The translations under genes were made by a program, and so were the position numbers. Below, piece after piece: positions 12,601-24,600 of a DNA stretch of 64,000 nucleotides (its first letter is position 1; each line of letters starts with the position of its first letter). The stretch is from Agelas oroides (Eukaryota; Porifera; Demospongiae; Agelasida; Agelasidae), in the NCBI GenBank assembly GCA_949130485.1, contig OX422194.1:4042699-4106698 (forward strand). Reading direction: 5' to 3'. The notes beneath the pieces are model-generated. The model saw nothing but the letters and a program-made list of their open reading frames with translations. It was not told where the DNA came from and did not search any database.

Positions 12601-15600
12601 GCTGCTGGGTGTGGTAACCTAGTAGCTGTCAAAGTACTCTTGCAGCTCCATTCTGATGTGTATGCTAAAAATTGTGAGGGGAACCTTCCTGTACACCTCG
12701 CTGCAGAACATGGTCATCACAAGTTAGTCTGATGATGTTAGTGCTAATATAATGGATTGCTTGACTTAGTTTGTTCTGTTCTACATGTAGAGTTGTGCTT
12801 GAACTGATTCACCACAACCCACAACTATCAGTAGCCCACAATGCCAAAGGAATGACTCCATTACACATTGCCTGCCTAAACGGACACAGGGAAGTCGTTA
12901 ACAGTATTAATCTGAGTTTAAATGAAGTGCTTCGTGCATCTGATCAGAGTGGCAACACCCCCCTGCACCTTGCTTGTGAGGGAGGGAGTAAAGACATTGT
13001 GCAGCTTCTGATTGACAGTGGTGCAAACATCAACCAACCTAACCATGAAGGAGAGGTGCCTGCGCATGTTGCAGTACAGTATGGGTCCATTAACATTGTG
13101 AAAATTCTTCAGCAAGGGTGTCCTGACACTCTACTATGCCAGGACAACTACAAACGAACTGCCCTTCATCATGCAGCTATTGGTAAATTCAACCAAGATG
13201 AAATGATTGGTTACTTGCTTCATAAATGGTGAGCAACCTATATGCTAATGAGGTTACTGTTCAAGTGAATTGTGTGCAGAAACATTTAAGTCACAAAATA
13301 TGTCTTTCCTTCCTTACTACAGTGATGCAGCCATCTATGCTGAAGATCACAACTTGCACACCCCCATTTTGATGTCTGCAGCTCATAGGCAAACTACAGC
13401 TTTCCGATGCTTTATGGTATATGCAAACCTGCAAGATGCTGAAAAGAACCCAGTTTTTAAAACCTTGTGTATAAAATGGAAACAACTAGAAATTTTGCAG
13501 GTAACTTTGTCACTGTAAGATTGTTGTTAACTGGCTTTGTATTTAGGTTATACATTCATTATGCAGTTCATGATCAGCGACAGTGTGTGGGGGGTCAAAC
13601 TCAGTGAAACAACTGATGAAAGTGGAAACACCCCACTTCATGTTGCAGCTCGTGATGGTAATCAGGGAGCTGTGAGGGTATTCTTAAAACTGAAGGTACA
13701 AGCCAACATTTTAAACAACTATAGAAAAACACCCATCCATCTTGCAGCTGAACACGGACAGCATGTGTAAGTTTTTGCCTACAAGATTTCTGTGCACCAT
13801 ACTTATTCTAATAGAATTTGAGATTCCTGGAGTTTAGATAATATGTTGCAATGTAAATAAATTTTTATATCTAATGGCCGCAGGGCCACAGTTACTGAAT
13901 TGCCAGACACAAAGCCACTTAAGTTGGTTGACTGTTATTCCCCTTGGGGCAAAAAGTCCTTAGTAAGGCAACTTGGTGCAGGAGGGGACTTCCACCCTTT
14001 CAGGCCACTTTTACACTGTCATAACAATTTTGTGGCTATCAAAATGGTGTGACAATGTAAAGAAAGACATTTAGTGTGACTAAATACACACTATAATGTG
14101 TTCCCAGAAATTAAGCGCATCTAACATTCTTACTTTTACACCAGCGGTGGCCTGTTGCTTGTGCTAAGACCCGGTCAAGTGCTTGTTGATATGGTATTCA
14201 CTCAAGGTCAACAAATCTGCTCCACAACTGCACTGTTGCTTTGTTGGAGGCACATCACAACTCATACGTTCAGCCGTTTGTAACACATGTAAATTATTCC
14301 GTGCACTTCCATGTATGTTATTAATTGTACCGTACCATTCCGTATACTATAATTCCATAATTATTACGCAATGGTTGGTTGGTTGATTCAGGGGTCAAGG
14401 CAGAAAGGGGGTTTACGTTGGCAAAGAAGTTGACTGTGACCCCATGTTGGTGGTCCTTTGTAATGTTGCTTTGCTACAGTTATAGCTCTTGATTCTCTCC
14501 GTGAAATTCTTTCCATGCTTTCTTGTTACAAAATAAACTGTCTGAGGTAACTGAGAAGCTTATTTCATGGCATTGCTGGATAATGCTGGATCAAACCGAA
14601 CTTAATCACTACAAATTTGTGCTTGTATAGAACAAATGGTACATGCGACACACCGGACACTTCAGAAGTTTATCTATGGCCATGATTGGAACCATCAATA
14701 GATTATCAGAATTGAATTTCTGGCACTGTGTTAGACTATGGTATAGCGGTATTCCTGCCTTTGCTTCCCCAAATTATTGTACATACCTAAGAACAGGAAA
14801 AGAATTTTGCATAGAAAGTTTATGTGGGTTAAATTTATGGTGGTTAGTTTTGAGGGACCGAAACCCGTGTTCATGTGATGATTGGAAAAGGTACTCCCCT
14901 GAAGACTGTGTTTTTGAGGATATCCCCAGAAAACAGTAACTCATTTGGCTATAATTGCCCCACCCATTTAAGCAATAAATGCCCCATCCATTTAATTACC
15001 ACCCATTTAAGCTAGAATGCCCCATCCCCATATCCCATTATGTTTAACTTCACACTTTATGTGTGTGCAGAAAATTGAACGTTGATGTGCCCGCCGGTGT
15101 TGGTCCTCCCCACTCAACACAATGCAACTTCTATTATACACATGTAGGTTGCATATGGCCATAGATAAACCTCTGAAGTGTCCTGTGGTGTCTTACGTAC
15201 CATTTGGTCTATGAGTTCTCTCCTGCAAAGAGAGCCAACCAGGATAGGTTTCACTTGCCTTACTGCTGGCTGTATTCCTGTGGCTGTCATAATGGAAAGC
15301 CGTCGTCAATCAGCATTTTTCTTGGTAGTCTCATTCCCAGGCTCTTCCACCCCCAGCTTTTGCTGCTTAGTATGAAAAGCGGGAGGGGAAAGCCTGGTAC
15401 AGTTTCACTTGTGATATCACTGAACATTGACAACACAGCAGAAATTGCTAAAGTCATGATGCAATCACATAACACCGTGATCAGGACTGGTAGCTACTAC
15501 ATCACATTTTTAGTCTACTGGAGTACTGTCCTAGTCTCATTCCCAGGCTCTCCCCTTGTCCCACCGAAAAATAATAAAGGGGTGAGGGGAGAGCCTGGGA

Positions 15601-18600
15601 ACGAGGCTAATTACTGTCCTGAGCTGTGACTGCACCTGTGATACCTTGGTATTGTTCAGACAGCAACAAGAAGAAGAAGAGAGTTACACGGATTTGTAGA
15701 TAAGACTTTGTCTTTTGGAGTTCTGTTATAAATAGTTTGTTACAAGGCCATGAAGTAGTTCATTAGTGCTGCACTTCCCCAGAACCGGTCCCACAGTATA
15801 CACTCAACACCCTTTAAACTTTCCAGCTAGCTACACAAGAGAATCTAGCACACATCTCACATCAACAACTTGAGTGTACTTCGCAGTTACTTCACAGTTT
15901 TATGTGCATGCCATTTCAGGTTTACATAATGAGTTTTCTTTGATGGCATGCAGCAATATCACGTGTGAAACCGTACTAGGCTCTGCCGTCCTGCTTTTCA
16001 TACTGCAAGCAATGAAAACTGGGTGCATGAGAGTCTGTGAACAAGGCTATCTTCTTGGACAGTGTGGTGCTTTTGTTAATGGTGGCACTGTGGTGTTATG
16101 GAATGCTAGCAGCCTATCACAAGAAGAACTCTAGGTCCCATGGCCATGTTTGTGCACCCATATGTATATCAAAATATTAGTAAAAGTGAATCCTACTGTA
16201 TTTGACTGCATGCTATACACCAATTCTACTTTTTAGGACTGTACAGCAATTGATCAGATATGATTCTAAACTGGCAGAAACACCAGATGCTGATGGAAAG
16301 AATGCACTGCACCTTGCATGCCAAGGAGGGCACTTGAATGTTGTTTGTGCACTAGGTGACTGTTTGTCAGAGCATCAACTTGAGGCTTGTGACAATGAAG
16401 GGAACAGACCTCTGCATGTGGCATGTGAAAGCAATAGTGCAGATATTGTGAAGCTGTTAGTTGAAATGAAAGCAGATACTACCGCCAGAAACCAGAGGGA
16501 TGATGTGCCTCTACTTATCGCAGCTCGGGAAGGAAATGTAGAAATAGGAAGGCTGCTGGTGACTGGAGTAGACCTTGCTTCAATCAAAGATGCCAATGGC
16601 TTCAATCCTCTACATAATGCTGTGTACCACAACAAAAAAGAAATGATTGAATTTCTTTGTCAGAGGTACTTATGTGAAATAGTTTTACTGATCACATCAC
16701 ATAATATTAGTTACCATCATTAAAATTTAATACTATGTATGTTAAACCAAATATAATTAGGTTGTCAATTTACCTTAAATTAGTTTTGTGATAATTTCCT
16801 GGAATTGAATCTCTTACATAAATTTAGATATTATGCTGCCCAAGAATCACAATACATGGAAAACATGAAGGCATGCTTTCACTAGCTAGATAAGTTATAA
16901 CTGGGATTGTGTACAAAATTCATTGAACTGTGAAGACAGTACACCTGTTGAGAGACTTCTAGGAACATTACAAGGGAGGTCAGCAGTTTCAAGACACCCA
17001 AAAGCTTGAAGATAAGGATGAAGACCATTTTGACAGCATTGATAGTGACTATGACACTATTTAGTGTGTCATCTGATTAGTGCTGTTTCGCAACTGAAGT
17101 GTATTTGGTTTCCTTCTAGGAAGTGTCTTCAGTCATTATCTTAAGCTAAATTCGATCAGCATAAATTGTAACTTTTGCTTGCATGGAATTACATCCTTGA
17201 TAAATTCCTGGAATTCAGATCATAGGTATGTAGTGTTAGAGTAATGCCTGTAATCACATTGCTTTTGACCATATTAGGTATTACTGTCTATGTCTTTGCT
17301 GTTGCTAGTGACAAAACAGGAACTCTTCTCTACGATGAAGATGTAAATTGTTGCAGTCCTGTACTGGTAGCTGCTGCCTGTGAACATGAAGATGCCTTTC
17401 ACCGTTTGATGGAGTATGTGGATTTGGATTTACTCAACCCAGAGAAGAATCCAATTTTTAAGGCATTTGATGCTCAGTGCCAGAAAATGACTATTCTTCA
17501 GGTAGGCTGCTCAGTGCTGTGAACTTAAAAACTTTAAAGACTCCACTATGTACACAATTCTGTCTACTCTATGCACAAATACATGGAACGTATAGTTCAT
17601 GATCAAGGATGCAAAGTTTGGAAAGATCCTATCCCATGCTGCCAATAGAGATGGCAGAACTCCACTTCACATTGCTGCTGAGATGGGGAATAAAGCGTAA
17701 GTGTATCTTTGTTAATGTAGGGAATCAAGAAGCCTCCTGACGGCTTTTTATATACCGTATTTCTTCGAATAAACGCCACCCTCGAATAGTAGCTGCGGCT
17801 GCTATATGCAGCACACGCACATGTATGCAAATAGTTTCTGATCATGATCACCGGAATAGCGCTAGGGCTGTTCGTGTTGTACGACTCGTTTCCACGGTTG
17901 ACAGCAGGACTGAGAGGCTGCACTTACTATACTGACAGCGTTTAACAATCGTCACTGTATAGCTCATACGTACCTTATCCAGCCGTCGTTGGTGTCTGTG
18001 GGCTTTCCAAAGAAATAAACGCCGCCTTCGAATAGTAGCCACGGCGTCTGATCGAGGAAGTATTGCTTACTTTATGAACAATAGGGATGTTTATAGCTAG
18101 CCTTGAACCCAGCCTTTTCATTCCAGATTTTGTCTTGCAGCTTTGAAGAAAAATCGAAACTAAAGCTTCAAAAATGTCACACATGTGGACAACAAACCTG
18201 TAATTGTGTCTATTGGTAATTGCACATCACAAAATGTTTGTACTGTCATTTGAGATTGAGAAATAGTATGCAAGTCCATAAAAACATGCAGAATTATCAG
18301 GTGTGTGGACTCATCATTAATGGAGTGTATCTCAGCAGCTGAGATGAATATTCCTAGCATCCCTGGAACACTATATAGGTAAATGTTGGGCCATGTGCAA
18401 TTGCTGCGGATTAGCTCTCACCTCAATGGCTCAAGCACTATGTAATGGTAGTTGATTTCCACGAAAACAGTTGTAGTATCAAACGTAATTCACATCACTT
18501 GGGAGAGAAGGCTAAAATAGTAAGCATACTAAGCACTCATGGCTTTCTATAATTATTGATCCACTTTGAGTGTAATAGTTACGCAACACAGCAATGACAG

Positions 18601-21600
18601 GAGTAGTAAGGTAAAATAGAGACACCAGTCACGAGAAAATTTGAATAATCAGCTGAGAATTAGGATCAAGATGGTCAGATTATTGACATAGCAATCTTGT
18701 TACTTCAGCACAAATATAGCCGAGTAATAATGATGACTGCCAAACATTGACCATAAACAGGTAAGGAAAAGATTGAGTTAAAACAAGCAGCTTGGGAGGG
18801 ACAGTGCATGAGTAGCAGTAAACAGAAGAGAATTGAAAAGATCAGCCGTACATAGTGTGCTCAAGTGTGGAATATGAGGTTGTTCATTGCAGTTACATGT
18901 ACACTGTTATGGTAGATCACTCTGGTATATGTTGTGACATACACAGCTCTACATGCAGTTGGCTAACCACACATGATAAATATACAACCCTGAAAAGAAT
19001 ACGTATACAAATTATGAGCTTACGTACATAGCTATATGTTGTGACATACACAGCTATACAGCTAGGTAACTATGCAACAATTATTTTTATTAGGATAACT
19101 GACTTACTGATCACGAAGTATGTGCAGTTGGAGAATGTTCAAGATGGACTGGTGAGTACCAAGGACAAAATAGGAATGATTCCACTTCACCTTGCATGTC
19201 ATAATGGTGAGACTGAGATTGTGGAGGTTCACATCACAAATTTAAAGGATTCATTTGAGCAAGTACGTGAAACACAAGACAATGCTGGAAACACCCCACT
19301 GCATTACGCATGTGAGAGTAATAGCCGGGCAATTGTGGAGCTTCTGATCAACAATGGTGCACAGACAACTACTAAGAACAAAGAAATGGAGGCAGCTATA
19401 CACATTGCAGCTAAGTCAGGGTTCACAGTTACTGCCAATATATTGTTGGACAGTGGAGTTTCCATTGAGATTGAAGGTGGCTGCAAGTATATGCCACTTC
19501 ACTATGCTGCAAAAAACAACCACATCAGAATGATTAAGATGCTGTGTGACAGGTAAGCTACATTATAATGTGCAATGGACTTTAGGCAGCAGTAAAACAC
19601 TTTTTGGTTGCAGGGGTGCTGAACTTTATGCTGAAGATGAAAGACTATATATCCCTGTTATGGTAGCTTCAGAGTTCAAAAGAACTGAAGCATTTTGTTG
19701 TCTTATGGAATACATGAAGGAGCTTAATGATGGAAGAAAGAATCCTCTATTCAAAGTTCTCGGTCTTGAAGCCAATGATCTTCTGGAAGTAAGTTGATCC
19801 TAATGCACTATATTTCTAGTAAGGTAACTATAGTATACCAATATCTCATATTTTCCAGTTTATGCTTGGAATTGAAAGCTGGTGTGAAATGCTTTGTGGT
19901 GTGAGTGATGATCACAGGAACACTCCACTACATATTGCTGCAACAAAAGGCAATCTTCATGCTGTAACACTGTTGGTGAACCATAATACACAGACTGACG
20001 CAGTAAATGAGGATATTAAGACACCTGTTCATCTTGCAGCGGAAAACGGATGGCACAGGTGGGATTTATTTTACTGTAAACTAATTAAATTTTTATTTGG
20101 GGTAATGTTCACATTTTACTACTGTTTCACTTTGTTCACAGTATCGTACAGAAACTACTTGAGTTAAATCCATCATTGCTAAACGAAGTAGACAATGAAA
20201 AGAAGAATCCACTTCATCTGGCTTGCCAACATAAACACCTCACAGTTGTCAATTGTATTTTTGAGTCACAGCACTATTCAAAGGACATATTGGAGGCTTG
20301 TGATAAGAAAGGAAACACTCCGCTACATCTTGCCTGCATGGGAGGAAACACTGATATTGTACAAAAGCTCATTAAAAAGGGGGCCAAGACTAATGCCACA
20401 AATGAGGAAAAGAGGACTCCAGTTCACACTGCGGCCAAGTATGGATCTGTGGATGTTGTCAAACTTCTGGTCCAACAGCACAACATGCCTATTAAATGCT
20501 GGGATTATTGTAAACGTACTCCACTCCATCTTGCTGCTGAGTGTAACCAAGTAAAAGTGATTGAATTTCTTCATCAATGGTGAGTTTAACCTGAACTCAT
20601 CCACTTTTGAACTCTGACATATCCTTATCTCTTCTAGTCACTTACAGCAAATAATGAAGACGAACATACCCACAGATGCTAATGTACATGCTGAAGATGA
20701 CTTCAGTTATACTCCTGTTGTGCTTGCAGCAGAAGCTGGTAGTAGGGAGTCTGATGGTCAAGCATTCGAGTTTCTTATGAAATCCATTGGTGATGATATT
20801 CATGATGTAAATAAGAATCCACTTTTTCAAGCACTGAAAGTGGGGGACAAAGCATGGCAAGCAGTGAAGGTAATTTGTATTTGGATTAACAGTGTACTGG
20901 GACAAACAGTCTTATGTGTTGGGTTATAGGTTTTAATGCATTTTGTATACTAATGACTTCTCATGAGACCAACCATCACAATCCTCTATAGGTGGTATTG
21001 AATGCTTCAGTATTCAATGTGTCATACATATAAAGGGCTAGCGGTTGTCCAGTTATTGTAGCCATGCAGGTGATAGAATGCTGGCAGCTCAAACCAAGTG
21101 TGGTAGATTCAATTTCTTTTGACCCCTTACGGAGTTCCAATGGCACATACTCAGTGGCTGCTGGGTGTGTGTCTGAGGCATTTCAGTACCACCTGTGTAG
21201 TCAGAGAGTCGGTAGACTCTCTATGTAGGGATGGCGCCGACGCGCAATATATGCAATACTTAAGCAAAAGCCGTATAACTTCACCACAAACACGCTAAAA
21301 GCTTATTTAAGCGCCCAGGCCTCCTCTTTAAGTGCCTTTGTGATCAGCAAGACTCATGTAAGTGGCCAAAAGCCACGTGGAAGACAGCTAAACGCAAAAG
21401 TGTGCGGTAGCAAAAGTGTCATTTTTCGTATTCTTTCTTTGTTTCTTTCGTCAACCAAAATATCTCAAGAATGGTTTAAGTACTCACCGTGGTTGTAGTA
21501 CGAAAATGATCCATACCTCAGCGTGAAGTGCCCCTGATCCCTAGCTTCTCCATAGCTCCAGTTCAACTTTCACAAGCTGCTCATGCTCACTGCACAGACC

Positions 21601-24600
21601 AGCTGCTATCCGTTGCGTAGGACGCCATTTTCTAATCTTGTACGCATGCGCAAATGCAGTTTCGTTCCCAGACCAAAGATCACGGTCATTGGTCTGGGAG
21701 CGAGATTAGTGCACACGCGCGTTGACCAGTATAAGCATAGCTGGTACGGTCTCTTCCCGTAGTACTAGTAGTGGGAAAGGTTCATGGACACCACGTAGGT
21801 AAGGCGCTGCATTAAGTTGCTTACTTATAGCTACACTAACTCACTAAAAGATACAGCTTTAGTAAAGCTGGACAGATTTCTGTGCTGGTCAGTTATGTGA
21901 TCAGGAAATCTGCTTCACCAAGGGATAAAAATCTGGTATGGAGAGTGGTTGGCTCTACATCAGATTCCAGCTTGCATATTATATGCTTGGAATCACTACT
22001 AATCTGTCAATGCTGCTTCAAGTTCTAAGGTTGTGGTTACACTTGAAAAATATTCTTCATGAAGCTTAGCCAGATCTAACTGTAGCTGAGATTATGATGA
22101 AAAAAACTACAGAAACAAGACTTAAAAACATTAAAAATGTAAAAAGATGTAGGGATGGCATGCCAAAAAGTATGCAAACAAGGTAGGGATGATAAAATAG
22201 TGAAGGTAAATTTACAAGGCCCTATCCCTACATCTTTTTACATTACAGTTGCAAGCTAGTGTGAAAACGATGCAGGGATGAGGCTTTGTAAATTTACCTT
22301 CACTATTATATCATCCCTACCTTGTTTGCATACTTTTTGGCATGCCATCCCTACATCTTTTTACATTTTTAATGTTTTTAAGTCTTTACATATAAAGGAT
22401 TGTGAGGCCTGGTGGTGTCCAGTTGTCATAGCTCAGTGGCAGAGCATTAGCTGCACAAACCACATGTCCTGATTCTGGGAACTGCCAGCCTTTTCACTTT
22501 TGCCTCATAACATCAAAACAGGTTTTTATTTCAAGATGTTCTTAGCATGATGATCTCTCACTGATTACTTAATTTTATGAATTAAAATGCATTCATACAT
22601 TCACTCATCTAAATTTGTTACTTGCAGTTCATGCTTTATCGTAATGCCTGGACTGAATTACTCTATGAAGTAACTGATGAATTCAAACAGACTCCAATGC
22701 ATGTGGCTGCGAAGAATGGATTACCAATGTATGTTGACTGTCATTTATGTACTTAGACTGAACTGCATATATATACTACATACCATTACTGTTTAGTATT
22801 GTGGAAGAGCTTCTCAACTGTCAAGTAACAGAGAAAATGCTGAGAGTCAAAAATATTTGGGGTATGACTCCACTGCACCTTGCTTGTCAAGAGGGACACC
22901 ATAAAGTTGTAAAGAAACTTGAGCATCACTTGAGTGCACACGATATAAGGCAAGAGGATGTGGAGGAAAACACTGCACTGCATCTTGCTTGTGAGGGTGG
23001 AGAGAAGGAAATTGTAAAGCTACTTTTGGAAAAGGGAGCAACTATTGATGGGATAATTTATGTAAGAAATGTGCGAGGTGAAGCTCCTATTCATTTTGCT
23101 GCTGGTTACGGTTATGAAAGTATAATTGATTTACTTCTGGAGCGAGGAGTTGAAATTGATGTGAGAGATAACCATGGGTGTACTCCACTTCACCATGCTG
23201 CGAGGAATGACCAGGAGAAAATGATTCAATTTCTTTGCGAACGGTGAGCTGAAAGACTAATGTGTAGTTGGAACCAATTCTTATTAATGAATAGTTTGTT
23301 ATTTCATCACAGCGATCCAGACTTGATCAATATGGAGGATCATGATTCCCACACGCCAATTCTTACAGCAGCAGCAAGGTCAAAGTTGAAAGCTTTCTGG
23401 TGCCTGATGAGTTATCAACAACATCTCAAGGAGAATCCAGTGTTCAAAGCCTTAGAGTCTAAAGAAAACCCAGTTGCCATTTTAAAGGTACATGAATGCC
23501 TTGTCCCAAGAAAGCTTCAGAGTGAACTATTGAGCTGGTTTCCACTTCAAATGGTTAGCTAAAATGATCTTCATTTATTTTTGTGTAGCTGATGCTCACA
23601 GATCCTAAGTGGGGTTCTGTCCGAGCTACTGATAATGCTGGGAACACTCCATTGCATATTGCAGCAAAACATGGCAATCTTGCTGCAATTAGGATTCTAC
23701 TGGATCATTTTCTTAGCTCTGAGATGCAGCTTCTGAACAACAATGGCAAAACTCCATTGCATATGGCTGCAGAAGGCGGGCACATGCAGTGAGTAACCTG
23801 ACATTTTCCTGTGATTTCAAGAGCTAAAGCATTTCACTTATTTTCCTTTATGTAGTGTTGTTGGCGAGCTGGTTCATTATCAGTCAGGCACAAATGAGTT
23901 ACAAGATCAAGGGGGGAACACTCCTCTCCACTTGGCTTGCATGAATGGTCACTTTGAGGTTGCCAGGAAGCTCTTCGCTTCTCACCTATTGTTTGAGAAG
24001 TATGCTAGTATAGATACAATTTTCTCCCAAGAAATTCTCACCAGTATTTTCTCACAAGAAAGTGATTACAAGACAGCCCCATTATTCAAAACAGTGAATC
24101 AAGTGGTTACTGACCACAAATCCCTGCATGGCTACCATGCTAAAATGCCACCAAATTGGGTGCAGCATGAGGACAAGGGTTGGTTATTGTAAGCATAAAT
24201 CCCATGGCTATTATGCTGTTGCTTAAACCGATTAGCTATATACAAGTCTAGAGAGTATTCCAGGTAAAAAATCTTTGTTAAGCCATGGCTGTTACCTAGG
24301 ACACAAGGGTAAGTAGATTTGTACAGTCAAAGTGGTTAAACTTGGGCCAATCAGTATTTGCAAGTAAAATTAATGATCTGAGTCTTTCCGATAGAAATGA
24401 AGAAGGAAACACACCACTTCACTTGGCCTGCATGCAGAAGGGGAATATTGGAATAGTAAAAGAGTTCATTGATGCAGTTGATTGTGATGTACGGCAAGTT
24501 AATGCTCTCATAAATGAAAGGTATGTTACCAAGAGTCTCAATAATGGGTAGATTATTGGCAAAAATTGTTTTGAGATTAAAAGATGGATATTTACTCACA

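Larger units (their letters stand above)
13767..16236 (+). other. 2.5-kb intron between C5 and C6, containing the left duplication breakpoint
   Basis: GT at 13767 to AG at 16235-16236. It contains a TIR element (14655-15182), two small hairpins (around 15331-15420 and 15532-15609) and, from 15952, the left end of the segment repeated at 31605. 13800-14650 shows nothing recognisable. Confidence 0.6.

Noticed and set aside
15874-16134. ORF repeated at 31554-31787 (ITCETVLGSAVLLFILQAMK)
   Set aside because: It lies inside an intron, starts within a known short repeat (TCACGTGTGAAACC, inverted near 15400), and its conservation is explained by the segmental duplication.
22418-22490. Functional tRNA gene
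   Set aside because: There is an A-box/D-arm match, but no pairing acceptor stem, no proper T-arm and no clear anticodon loop; a SINE remnant is more likely.
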